DNA of 64,000 nucleotides from DASQFI01 sp035633215. GTDB lineage: Bacteria > Acidobacteriota > Vicinamibacteria > Vicinamibacterales > SCN-69-37. Positions 31,424-40,058 of this stretch are shown one piece after another; positions within the stretch are counted from its first letter, which is position 1; each line of letters begins with the position of its first letter. The DNA lies in the NCBI GenBank assembly GCA_035633215.1, contig DASQFI010000037.1:62001-126000 (forward strand), read 5' to 3'. The position numbers and the translations under genes were made by a program. The notes beneath the pieces are model-generated. The model was not told where the DNA came from and did no database searches. It saw nothing but the letters and a program-made list of their open reading frames with translations.

Positions 31424-33595
31424 ATGACTTTATCGGCCCGACTCCGCCAAGGCTTCGTCGAGACCTGCACGGCGGCGCTTGCGTGCGTGGTCCTGGTCGC
31501 GACCAGCTTTTCGTCAACCGCGCAGAATCCGCCACCCCCGGCCGGCGGCCAGGCGCCCACCACGCCGCGCCAGCCCGTGTTTCGCGGCGGGGCGAACTTC
31601 GTTCTGGTCGATGCGTATCCACAGCGCGACGGCAAGCTCATCGAAGGACTGACCGCCGCGGACTTCGAAGTGCGCGAGGACGACAAGCCACAACAGGTCG
31701 AGATGTTCGAGTTCGTGCGCGTGGAGCCGAGCCTCTCCGAGACGACGCGACGCGATCCCAACACGCAGCGGGAGGCCGAATCGCTCGTTGCCGATCCGCA
31801 CAATCGCGTCTTCGTGGTGTACCTCGACACGCTCCACACGACCGTCGAGGGATCTCACAAAATTCGCGGTCCGCTCGTCGACGCGCTCAACCGCATCGTC
31901 GGGCCCAGCGATCTGTTCGGGGTCATGACGCCGAACATGGACCCACGGCACATCGCGTTCGGTCGTCGCTTACTCGGAGTGGAGGAGCAGCTGACACGGC
32001 ACTGGGCCTGGGGCGAGCGGAACAGCATCACCGAGGACCCGCAGGATCCCGCGGAAAGACACCTCTACTCTTGCTTCGTCTGCAAGCCTGTAGGTCGTGA
32101 CTGCGTGCCCTGGGAAGTGAACGATGGCGCACGACGCCGATTGATTCACGAAGTGTTGATCGATCGACGGCGCGAAGATCGGACCATGACCAGCATCGAT
32201 CGCCTGATCGACCACGTGGCAACTCTCCGGGAGGCCAGGACCGTGGTTCTGGCGATCACGGATGGCTGGCTTCTGTACCGCGAAAGCCGAGAGCTGGCTG
32301 AGGAAGCTGGCGCCATACCGTCCGGGCCACAGGGTGTGACGATCGGCCAGGGCGGTCGTCTGGGCGTGGCTGGCCTGGGCGGCACCTCTGACCAGGTGGA
32401 CCGAGCCTCGTGCAACACCGAGCTCCTACGCCTGGCAATGCTCGACAACGAGCGCCGTTTCCGCGACATCCTCCGAACCGCGAACCGAGGTAACGTCAGC
32501 TTCTATCCAGTCACGCCGGCCGGACTTGGCGTGGTCGACCGGCCTATCAGTGAGCGGCCGAGACCGAATCCGAACAACCCTCCCGGCATGACGCCATTCA
32601 TCGAGAACGTCGGCCGAGTGGGCGAGCGGGTCAACACTCTGCGAACGCTCGCCGAGAACACCGACGGCATCGCCGTCGTGAATACGAACGATTTGAAGGC
32701 CGGCCTCCAGCGGGTCGTGGACGACGTCTCCGCGTATTACCTGCTCGGCTACTACTCGACGAACACGAAGTTCGACGGCAGGATTCGCAGCATTCAGGTC
32801 CGGATGAAACCGGCCGGACTGAGCGTACGCGCGCGCCGATCGTATCTGGCGCCCAGCGAGTCGGCGCTTCGCGCGGAGCCCACCGCGGGGCCATCGGCAG
32901 CCGCCGCGGCTTCGTCGGCCGTCGAGGAATCGCTTGGCGTGCTCGCGCGGTTACGGCCGACTTCGGAGGTCTTCATTTACGGCGTTCAGGAAGATGACGC
33001 GGCCAGCGTGGTGGTGGAAATCGCAAGCGGCCTCGCGAGCCGTTGGAGTAGCGGCGGCGACGTCACGGTGACGTTGACCGGGGCCGCCGGCGAGACGGTC
33101 GGGACAGCGCAGGGCCGGGTGGAACCAGGCACGCGTGGGGCGCTCCTGCGCATTCCGTTCGCGGCGCCCGTCAGCGGTCCGCTCCGCGTCGCGGCTCGAG
33201 TCCGATCCGCCTCCGAGAGCCTCGAGGACCGCGGTGAAATCCGTCCGGTGCCCGGACGCGTCGTCGGCCCGCCGCTGCTGTTTCGGGGGATGGCGGCCGC
33301 GACGTCACCCCTGCGCCCGGTCGCGGACTTTCAGTACCGCCGGACGGAGCGCGCGCACATCGAATGGCCGACGCTCGCAACGCTCGATCGCCGCGAAGCG
33401 CGTCTGCTCGGACGCAACGGCCAGCCGCTCGCCATTCCCGTGTCGGTCACCGAGCGCCAGACGAACGGACGGAACGTGCTCGCGGCCGATGTGAACCTCG
33501 CGCCGCTGACTGAAGGCGACTACGTGATCGAGTTGACGGTTGGCAGCGGCGCCGAGACGGAGCAGCGGCGCGTGGCGATCAGAGTGGTCCGGTAG
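31424..33595 (+). CDS. VWA-domain protein of the acidobacterial type, paralogue 1
   Basis: A 723-residue exported protein. The N-terminus has a hydrophobic signal segment (CTAALACVVLVATSFSS). FRGGANFVLVDAYPQRDGKL and LTAADFEVREDDKPQ follow, as in acidobacterial VWFA proteins. The VWA core reads VFVVYLDTLHTTVEGSHKIR, where the usual DxSxS metal site is replaced by DTLHT, so metal binding is doubtful. YYLLGYYSTNTKFDGRIRSI is the typical second landmark. The C-terminal 250 residues are beta-rich. ATG 31424 aligns with the start of paralogue 2 at 36776. Envelope function is inferred only. Confidence 0.85.
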   Translation: MTLSARLRQGFVETCTAALACVVLVATSFSSTAQNPPPPAGGQAPTTPRQPVFRGGANFVLVDAYPQRDGKLIEGLTAADFEVREDDKPQQVEMFEFVRVEPSLSETTRRDPNTQREAESLVADPHNRVFVVYLDTLHTTVEGSHKIRGPLVDALNRIVGPSDLFGVMTPNMDPRHIAFGRRLLGVEEQLTRHWAWGERNSITEDPQDPAERHLYSCFVCKPVGRDCVPWEVNDGARRRLIHEVLIDRRREDRTMTSIDRLIDHVATLREARTVVLAITDGWLLYRESRELAEEAGAIPSGPQGVTIGQGGRLGVAGLGGTSDQVDRASCNTELLRLAMLDNERRFRDILRTANRGNVSFYPVTPAGLGVVDRPISERPRPNPNNPPGMTPFIENVGRVGERVNTLRTLAENTDGIAVVNTNDLKAGLQRVVDDVSAYYLLGYYSTNTKFDGRIRSIQVRMKPAGLSVRARRSYLAPSESALRAEPTAGPSAAAAASSAVEESLGVLARLRPTSEVFIYGVQEDDAASVVVEIASGLASRWSSGGDVTVTLTGAAGETVGTAQGRVEPGTRGALLRIPFAAPVSGPLRVAARVRSASESLEDRGEIRPVPGRVVGPPLLFRGMAAATSPLRPVADFQYRRTERAHIEWPTLATLDRREARLLGRNGQPLAIPVSVTERQTNGRNVLAADVNLAPLTEGDYVIELTVGSGAETEQRRVAIRVVR

Positions 33596-33603
33596 AGAAA
33601 AAA

Positions 33604-33657
33604 GACCTCGGGGTTCGTTTTCTCGAATAGAGCTAGAAGAAAACGAACCCCGAGGTC
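33604..33657. repeat. REP-like perfect inverted repeat between converging genes
   Basis: Arms of 20 bases (33604-33623 and 33638-33657) are exact reverse complements; the left arm reads GACCTCGGGGTTCGTTTTCT. The loop is 14 bases. It sits between the first VWA gene and the TonB-C protein gene, which converge. Without a T-run it looks like a dispersed REP element that could still block transcription from both sides. Confidence 0.7.
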
Positions 33658-33661
33658 CTGA

Positions 33662-34666
33662 CTATTTTTTGAGCTGGATGTCCATCGCGTAGCGATAGCG
33701 GACCGGCTTGCCGTTCTTCGTGGCTGGCTTGAAGGTCCAGCCTTCGGCGGCCTGCTTCAGCACCTTGTCGTACTGCGGATGGACGCTGTCGGTGACGGCC
33801 GCTGAGATGACTCTGCCGTCGGCGCCAATGAGCAGCTCCAACGAGCCTCGGAATTCAATCATCGCCTCGACCGCCGTCGGCCGCCATTCGGGCATCGGGC
33901 GCTTGAGGGCTACCGGGCGCTGCACGTCGTTGTCTCTCAGCCCAAAGGTCGGCTCCGTCTCCGGTACGGCCGGCCCCGTCCGCGGCGTCGTCGGGACGGG
34001 CGAGGGCGTCGCAGTCACGCCGGCGGGAGTCCCGGTGGCGCCGTTGCCATTGGTGCCGTTCGAGCCGGCGCCGGTCCCTTCGGTGGCGGGGGGCGGTACC
34101 GGCGCGGGCGGCGGCGCCGGTTTGGCCGACGCCTTGCTCAGATCCCGGAACCCGCCGGCGAGCGTTTTCAGGTCGGCGAGCGCGCGATCGCCGGCCGCGC
34201 CGATCTCGTCGATCAACGCGATCGTCCGGTCGAACTCAGCGGTGGCCGTCTCGTGCTCCTTGCGATCGTAGGCATCCTTGGCTCTCCCATACGTCTGCTT
34301 CACGATCTCCGGGAGCAGCGGCCGCCGGACATCCTCGAAGAAGGCTCGCACCTTCGGCGACGCTTGAGAGTCGGACAGCTTGTACAGAGGATCGGTGCGC
34401 ACCAGCGACTCGATCGTGCGCTTGGCCTCGTCACTCCGTCCGAGAGCGACGAGACAGAACACCTGGTACGCGGCCACCTCGTTTTTCTCGGTGGCCGGAT
34501 TCGCGTTCAGGCGCTGCAGGACGGTGAGCGCCTCTTCATAGGCCGCCGCCGCGTAGAAATCCTTGGCGCGGGCCAGCGAATCCTGCGCGCTCGCGGTCGC
34601 GGCCGCCACAGTCATCCAGAGCACGAGGGCAATCGAAAGACGTCGAGTCGTACGTGAGAGGCTCAT
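33662..34666 (-). CDS. Exported TonB C-terminal-like protein with helical N-terminal repeats
   Basis: A 334-residue protein with a signal peptide (ALVLWMTVAAATASAQ). TPR-like helices occupy about residues 30-180 (AKDFYAAAAYEEALTVLQRL). A low-complexity linker rich in proline, glycine and threonine spans about 180-240. The C-terminal 90 residues match the TonB C-terminal fold: RPVALKRPMPEWRPTAVEA, LELLIGADGRVISAAVTDSV and GWTFKPATKNGKPVRYRY. There is no membrane anchor typical of TonB itself, so it is probably a periplasmic adaptor. It lies 24 bases downstream of the pseudokinase gene, in one operon. Confidence 0.82.
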   Translation of the reverse strand: MSLSRTTRRLSIALVLWMTVAAATASAQDSLARAKDFYAAAAYEEALTVLQRLNANPATEKNEVAAYQVFCLVALGRSDEAKRTIESLVRTDPLYKLSDSQASPKVRAFFEDVRRPLLPEIVKQTYGRAKDAYDRKEHETATAEFDRTIALIDEIGAAGDRALADLKTLAGGFRDLSKASAKPAPPPAPVPPPATEGTGAGSNGTNGNGATGTPAGVTATPSPVPTTPRTGPAVPETEPTFGLRDNDVQRPVALKRPMPEWRPTAVEAMIEFRGSLELLIGADGRVISAAVTDSVHPQYDKVLKQAAEGWTFKPATKNGKPVRYRYAMDIQLKK

Positions 34667-34690
34667 TGCTCCACCTCATAGGCCGGCGGC

Positions 34691-36544
34691 TTACTGCTGG
34701 AACTTGGCGCTCACCATCGTGGTGCCTTCGGCCTTCACCATCCAGGTCTGCCGCTGATCAGGGAATTGCGGATTCCGGAAGACGATCTCGTGCGGACCAA
34801 TCGGCAGCGACAGGTTCGCGATGGGCGTCTGGCCGACCGGTTTGCCGTCGACCCAGACGTCGGCCCAGGGCACGGCGTTGATGCTCACGCGCCCGTTGGG
34901 CACCGTGATGTTCAAGGCCGACAGCTGGCCGGGCTTGACCGTCACGTTCTGGCGCACGCGATAGCCGAGCGCCTCGTTGACGAGGTCGAACGTGTGCGGA
35001 CCGTCGGTGACCGCGATCGGACCGGCGGTCGACCCGACGAGATTTCCGGATTCGAAAACCTGCAGCTCGATCGGCGCGCTGATTTTGACGCCGCCGAATC
35101 GCCCGGTCGGCGCTGCCTCAGCCGCTGCCGGGGCCGCTGCGGCGGGCGCCTCGGGCTTCTGAGCCGGCGCGGCCGCCGGGTCGGGCGTCGTCACTGACAG
35201 TGCCGCCATCCGCACCGGGTCGGGCAGCGGCCCGACGAAGGTCGGCTCCGGCACAGCCGGCACCGGCACGGGCGGCGGCGTGGTATCGGCGACGGGCGGC
35301 GCCACTGGCGGCAGCGTCGCACCCCACGAGAACGGTTTGAACACCACCAGGAGGACGGCAATTACGATCAGCGCGCCGCCGGCCAGTCCCAACCGAACGG
35401 TGTTCGCGGGCAGATTGCGAAGGACCCTGGACGCCGAATTCCGCATCGGCAGGAAGATCGCGGCCTTGCGCTCCTGCGGCTGTTCGCGGCGGTCGGCGTC
35501 GCGGCGGCCGGACTGATGATCCTCGAGGGCCGACACCGGCTCGGGCACAGGCGTCGGTTCGCCTTCCACGTCGGCCTCAGCGTCAGCTTCAAGCTCGAGG
35601 TCGGATTCGATCTCGGGCTCGACTAATGGCTCGGACTCGGTCGGCACGTGGAACGGCAGGACCACGCCTTCCGATTCCGGCGTGTGCGGTCCGAGCTCGG
35701 TCGACAGTTCGTTGAACGCCTCGTGCGCGTCCTGCGCCGTGTCGAACGGGCGATCGAACGGACGCCGGTTCAGTTGCAGCGCGCCTTCGAGCCACAGCCG
35801 CAGCTGCGCCGAGGCGAGCGATTCCACGCGCGCGTATGTTTCCAGGAGCGAGGGGATCTCGTCCGGGTATTGCGACGGCGAGAGACGCGTGCCCGCCAGC
35901 AGCGAGAGCGCGATGAACCCGAGCTGGATGACGTCCATCCGCTGATCGAGCGACACCTGGTCGTCGCCTTCGGGAATCGCGAGTCCGAATTCACTGCGCA
36001 GGCGACTGGCCGGCAGTTGCAGCAGCTCGAACGCCGACCCAAGCACGTGTTCGACGATGACGAGCCGGCCTTCTCTGGTGACGATGATCCGTTCGGGCGT
36101 GAGCAATCCGTGGGCGATGCCGCCGCCCTGCGTCTGAATCGCCGCCAGAACTGGAGCCAGCTGACGAATGAACTCGAACGCGAAGCTCGCGCCGGCGGCT
36201 TCGCCGAACATCTCCGACAACCGGCGTCCGCTGACGTGGTTCGAGACGAGCGCGAGACCTTCGTTGGTCCCGAGCCACTCGACGCGTCGTGCGGTCGCGA
36301 CCGAAGCGTCGTGCAACTGACTGAACTCTTCGATCCGCTGCCGGATCGCCACCTCGAACCCGTTGGCGTCGCTGAACTCGCGCTTGAAGCGCAGTTGCTC
36401 CGCCATGGAGGAGTTGGTGTTTTCGAGCATGAGCCGGCGGTCGCCGAGGACATCGCTGAAACCAGGCGTGTACAGCCGTGGCCGCAACGGGCTGCCGTCG
36501 GGGGACCGCGAAGGATCGTGGGAAGCGCTGCTAGCTGGGTTCAT
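34691..36544 (-). CDS. Membrane-anchored pseudokinase with C-terminal PEGA-like repeats
   Basis: A 617-residue protein. Residues about 30-290 follow the layout of a bacterial Ser/Thr kinase but lack catalytic residues. The HRD loop is replaced by HGLLTPERI (145-153) and the DFG region reads VIVEHVLGS (163-170). MDVIQLGFIALSLLAG (203-218) corresponds to the conserved kinase helix F. An acidic linker leads to one membrane span (GGALIVIAVLLVVF). After a proline-rich stretch two PEGA-like beta modules close the protein (LQVFESGNLVGS and WADVWVDGKPVGQTPIANLS). ATG 36544 is chosen over the frame extension to 36661. A signalling or scaffolding role is inferred. Confidence 0.8.
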   Translation of the reverse strand: MNPASSASHDPSRSPDGSPLRPRLYTPGFSDVLGDRRLMLENTNSSMAEQLRFKREFSDANGFEVAIRQRIEEFSQLHDASVATARRVEWLGTNEGLALVSNHVSGRRLSEMFGEAAGASFAFEFIRQLAPVLAAIQTQGGGIAHGLLTPERIIVTREGRLVIVEHVLGSAFELLQLPASRLRSEFGLAIPEGDDQVSLDQRMDVIQLGFIALSLLAGTRLSPSQYPDEIPSLLETYARVESLASAQLRLWLEGALQLNRRPFDRPFDTAQDAHEAFNELSTELGPHTPESEGVVLPFHVPTESEPLVEPEIESDLELEADAEADVEGEPTPVPEPVSALEDHQSGRRDADRREQPQERKAAIFLPMRNSASRVLRNLPANTVRLGLAGGALIVIAVLLVVFKPFSWGATLPPVAPPVADTTPPPVPVPAVPEPTFVGPLPDPVRMAALSVTTPDPAAAPAQKPEAPAAAAPAAAEAAPTGRFGGVKISAPIELQVFESGNLVGSTAGPIAVTDGPHTFDLVNEALGYRVRQNVTVKPGQLSALNITVPNGRVSINAVPWADVWVDGKPVGQTPIANLSLPIGPHEIVFRNPQFPDQRQTWMVKAEGTTMVSAKFQQ

Positions 36545-36775
36545 AGCGCAAAGATCGCCGCCGCCGGTTGTGCAGGATCCGGTCCAGCGCAAAAAAGCGC
36601 TAATGGCCGAGGGTTTTTGAATGTGGAGTTCGATTTGATTACAGATCGGTAAGATGTACAACCGTCCTGTCGGTGTCGTGACACGGCCTCATGGCGGAGC
36701 TGTAATGCGACGGAAAAAAGACGGACGCGAGCGCGCGTGCGCTAGACTCGCGTTGCCAGCGCCGCGGGGACGCCT
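36545..36775. promoter_or_regulatory. Divergent spacer with a conserved -10-like box before VWA paralogue 2
   Basis: TAGACT at 36743-36748 sits in the context GCGCTAGACT. The same GCGTTAGACT occurs before VWA paralogue 1 (TAGACT at 31390-31395). In both cases a GCCAGCG-CGCGGG stretch leads to the ATG. Conservation across paralogues suggests a promoter and leader duplicated with the gene. No clear -35 box. Confidence 0.45.
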
Positions 36776-38833
36776 ATGACTCGATCAGTTGTCCGAGCCG
36801 GCATCGCGGCGATCAGCTCTACCGTCCTCGGTCTGAGCGTTCTGCTCGGCCAGACGCCCCCAACCCAGGAGCAGCGTCCCGTCTTTCGCGGCGGCGCCAA
36901 CTTCGTCAACGTCGACGTGTATCCGAGGCGAGACGGCCGGCTCGTTGACGGGCTCACGGCCGGCGACTTTCAGGTCTTCGAGGACGGCAAGCCGCAGAAG
37001 ATCGAGCTGTTCGAGTTCATCCGCCTCGAAGCCAACGTTCCGGACGCGTCGCGGCGCGATCCCAACTCTCAGCAGGAGGCGGAGCGGCTCCTTGACGATC
37101 CCCGCCGCCGGGTCTTCGTGGTGTACCTCGACGAGTACCACATCTCCCGGGAAACAGCCCGCTTCGTCCGCGGTCCGCTCGTCGAGTTCCTCGAACGGAT
37201 CATCGGGCCCAGTGATCTGTTTGCGCTCATGACGCCGGACGTGGCGGTCCGCGACCTCATCTTCGGCCGGCGGCTCGAAGTGGTGGAGGCGGGCCTCGCC
37301 GACTTCTGGCGCCGAATGCAGTTCGACGGACCCGACCCCAACACCCTTCGACCGCGCACTCCGTACGAATCCTTCCTCTATAACTGCTACATCGGACGTA
37401 CGGACCAACCGGCACGCAACGAGGCGCTCATCCGGCGGCTGATGGATCGGCATCGGATGGATCTGGTGCTGACAAGCCTCGAACAACTGTCGGCCCGGAT
37501 GGCGTCGCTCCGGGACGAACGCACCAACGTTCTGCTCTTCTCGCCCGGATGGCCGCTCGAGATGCCGGCCGATTCCGGTTCGATGGCGTGGGGCACCGAG
37601 GGCGCGCTGCCGCAAGTCGGCGTCACGCGCGGCGGACGTATCACGACGAGTCCGACGCAGCCGTTTTCAGCCGACCGCACGAAATGCGACTCCGAATACC
37701 TGCGCCTCGTGTCGATCGATTTCCGGCGCCGATTCGAGACGCTCGTCGAAGATGCGCGCCGCAGCAACGTGTCGTTCACGACGATCGATCCAGGCGGATT
37801 GGAAGCTCCCAACAGCCAGGCAGCGGCGGGGCGACCGGACACGCCGGCGACAATCCGGATGTCCCGGGACCGCCGCGACGCGCTGCGCACGCTTTCGACG
37901 AACACGGACGGCATGGCCATCGTCGACACGAACGATCTGCACACGCCGCTGCGGCGACTCGCCGACAACCTGGCGTCGTATTACCTGCTCGGCTATTACT
38001 CAACCAACACGAATCACGACGGGCGGTTCCGGCGAATCGAAGTCAAGGTCGCAAAGCCGGATATCAAAGTGACCGCCCGCGCCGGCTATCTCGCGCCCAC
38101 CGCCGCGCTCGCGCGCGCGGCCGAATCGGCGCCGCCGCCGCGCACGGGCTCAACGCCAGTCGAAAACGCGCTCGGCGCGCTCGGGCGCGTGCGCGCGTCG
38201 GCGGAGCTCTTCACGTATGGTGCGGCGTGGCCCGGACGACTGGCGGTCGTGGCCGAGCTGCCCGCCGGGCCGCAGGCGAAGTGGGCGAACGGCGCCGACG
38301 TCGCGGTGTCGGTCACGAGCGCGTCAGGTGCGGCGGTCGGCACGGCGCGCGGCCGGATCGAGCCGCCCACGCGCGGCACGCTGCTGCACGTGCCCCTCAC
38401 CGAACCGTCGACCGGACCGTGGCAGGTGCGTGTGCGCGTGGGGAGCGGCGCCGACGCCGTGGACGACCGGCTCGACATCGGCCTGCTGCCGGACGGCCCC
38501 ATCGGCCCGCCGATTCTCTATCGCGCCACGCCGTCGCCGCAGTCGCCCATGCGCCCGGCGGCCGATCTCCAGTTCTTCCGCACCGAGCGCCTCCACGTCG
38601 AATGGCCGTCGCGGGAGATGCTCGATCGTCGCGAGGCCAGGGTGCTCGGGCGCAACGGGCAGCCGCTGGCGCTGACCGTGCCGCTCGTCGATCGCGAGAC
38701 GAATGGACAGCCGGTGCTCGTCGCCGACCTCAACCTGGCGCCGCTGGCGTCGGGCGACTACGTGCTTGAGCTCACGGTCGTGCGCGGGGCGAGGACAGAG
38801 CAGAGTCTGGTGGCGTTTCGGGTGACGAGGTAG
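36776..38833 (+). CDS. VWA-domain protein of the acidobacterial type, paralogue 2
   Basis: A 685-residue exported protein closely similar in layout to the one at 31424. FRGGANFVNVDVYPRRDGRL, LTAGDFQVFEDGKPQ and VFVVYLDEYHISRETARFVR match it line by line, and the metal site is again degenerate (DEYHI). YYLLGYYSTNTNHDGRFRRI and the C-terminal AARVLGRNGQPLALTVPLVD-type region are shared as well. It has one shorter insert in the middle. The pair brackets the pseudokinase/TonB-C operon. Function unknown; surface or periplasmic complexes are a reasonable guess. Confidence 0.85.
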   Translation: MTRSVVRAGIAAISSTVLGLSVLLGQTPPTQEQRPVFRGGANFVNVDVYPRRDGRLVDGLTAGDFQVFEDGKPQKIELFEFIRLEANVPDASRRDPNSQQEAERLLDDPRRRVFVVYLDEYHISRETARFVRGPLVEFLERIIGPSDLFALMTPDVAVRDLIFGRRLEVVEAGLADFWRRMQFDGPDPNTLRPRTPYESFLYNCYIGRTDQPARNEALIRRLMDRHRMDLVLTSLEQLSARMASLRDERTNVLLFSPGWPLEMPADSGSMAWGTEGALPQVGVTRGGRITTSPTQPFSADRTKCDSEYLRLVSIDFRRRFETLVEDARRSNVSFTTIDPGGLEAPNSQAAAGRPDTPATIRMSRDRRDALRTLSTNTDGMAIVDTNDLHTPLRRLADNLASYYLLGYYSTNTNHDGRFRRIEVKVAKPDIKVTARAGYLAPTAALARAAESAPPPRTGSTPVENALGALGRVRASAELFTYGAAWPGRLAVVAELPAGPQAKWANGADVAVSVTSASGAAVGTARGRIEPPTRGTLLHVPLTEPSTGPWQVRVRVGSGADAVDDRLDIGLLPDGPIGPPILYRATPSPQSPMRPAADLQFFRTERLHVEWPSREMLDRREARVLGRNGQPLALTVPLVDRETNGQPVLVADLNLAPLASGDYVLELTVVRGARTEQSLVAFRVTR

Positions 38834-38847
38834 CGGCGTGCGGCTGC

Positions 38848-39072
38848 TTAGCGTCGCAGGAGGGCGTTGACTAAGGCACCAAACGCGATGGCAGACGCGA
38901 CGACGCCAAGCGCGGCGGCTTGGAACTGACCCGAGAACAGCGCGAAAAGTGCGACGCCCAAACCAGCCAGGCCGGCGACGACAGACCCGTACAGCGCGAC
39001 GCCGACGTAGCCTTCGGCGCGACCCGTGTCACGACCGCCGGGAGAAGAATCTGCCGACGTCGACGGCGACAT
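38848..39072 (-). CDS. Small two-span membrane protein
   Basis: A 74-residue protein. A polar N-terminus (SPSTSADSSPGGRDTGRAEG) is followed by two hydrophobic segments, YVGVALYGSVVAGLAGLGVA and AAALGVVASAIAFGALVNAL. ATG 39072 has GAGAGG six bases upstream and is preferred to GTG 39078. It ends 14 bases from the VWA paralogue 2 stop, converging with it. No family recognised. Confidence 0.6.
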   Translation of the reverse strand: MSPSTSADSSPGGRDTGRAEGYVGVALYGSVVAGLAGLGVALFALFSGQFQAAALGVVASAIAFGALVNALLRR

Positions 39073-39275
39073 GGCCACCTCTCTCTGTCATCGCAGCGAG
39101 GTCCGTATTCTTTGGTGATTCCAGCCGACTGTCAAACGCTTAACCGTCGTTATTACCTCACAATTCCCATTCCCCCGCGCCCCGAACCAGGCGTTCAAGC
39201 CGAAGCCCGCGCGCGGTGGGGTAAGCTGCCTCGCGCGGTGCGGCCGAACGCCGTCCCGCTGGCATACGAACAGGC

Positions 39276-39745
39276 GTGGAGGCATTCGACGTGGGCCAGA
39301 GCCAGCCAGTCACCATCGCCAAAGTGAACATTGTCGCGAAGAAGTACGACGAAACCCTGGAGTTCTATCGGCTGCTTGGCGTGAATATTCCGGAGGTGAA
39401 AGGCGAACCCTCTGAAACCGCCATGCGCCTGCCGTCGATCACGGCAACTCGTCGTTCGCGCTCGATAATCCGGCCCTGGCGGAGATATACAACGCAGAAT
39501 GGCGCGGGCCGGCGCCGAAGAATTCTGTCCTGCTTACCGCACAGCTACCGACACGCGACGCAGTCGACTCGACCTACGCGGCGCTCACAGGTGCGGGCCA
39601 CGAGGGCGTTCAGGTGCCCTATGACGCGTTCTGGGGAGCAAGATCTGCGGTTGTCCGAGACCCAGAGGGCAACTCGGTTGGGCTCGAGAGTCCGGTGGAT
39701 GAAGGCAAGAGATCGTGGCCACCCGAACGGTCCCCGGGTCCGTAG
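39276..39745 (+). pseudogene. Glyoxalase/VOC-family gene with a frameshift
   Basis: The N-terminal frame gives VTIAKVNIVAKKYDETLEFY, the usual first beta-alpha unit of a VOC protein. After about 39430 that frame turns into arginine-rich nonsense. A different frame then continues with DHGNSSFALDNPALAEIYNA, YAALTGAGHEGVQVPYDAFW and VVRDPEGNSVGLESP to the stop at 39743-39745. The change is a single-base shift near CCGTCGATCACGG (39430-39445). The start is a GTG at 39276 or 39291. The gene would encode about 155 residues, a small metal-dependent dioxygenase or isomerase of unknown substrate. Confidence 0.75.
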
Positions 39746-39799
39746 AACTATCGGTTGGCCTCCTCAAGTTTTGCAGCCGCGGTTCTCGTGAACGAATTG

Positions 39800-39964
39800 G
39801 CTGAAGTCCACCTTCGCGCTTTCGCGCTACGGTGGACAACCTCCGCGTGGCTTGCCAATCCACCTACGCTTGCGCTACGGCGGACAAGCCGTAGCCGTGA
39901 GCCAACGAAGGTTGGCTTGCCAACCGTAGCTCACGCATGGCGTTTGACGAGCGTGAGCGAAGGA
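39800..39964. repeat. Cluster of REP-like palindromes next to tRNA-Gly
   Basis: Several short inverted repeats follow each other. GTCCACC (39806-39812) pairs with GGTGGAC (39831-39837). GCCAAC-GAA-GGTTGGC and GGTTGGCTTGCCAACC form further stems near 39902-39930. Words such as CGCTACGG and GGACAA recur. They lie on the 3' side of the tRNA-Gly gene. No coding sequence seen. Confidence 0.6.
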
Positions 39965-40038
39965 TGGAGCGGGCTACGGGAATCGAACCCGTCTAGCTGG
40001 CTTGGGAAGCCAGAGCATTACCACTATGCTAAGCCCGC
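39965..40038 (-). tRNA. tRNA-Gly(CCC) with encoded CCA
   Basis: Read on the minus strand, the acceptor stem GCGGGCT pairs with AGCCCGC, the discriminator is T and CCA is encoded (complement of 39965-39967). The anticodon arm CTGGC-TTCCCAA-GCCAG gives anticodon CCC. The T-arm ACGGGTTCGATTCCCGT is standard. It lies just downstream of the phosphomannomutase gene on the same strand. Confidence 0.94.
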
Positions 40039-40058
40039 TCTCGCAGTCATTCTAGCCT

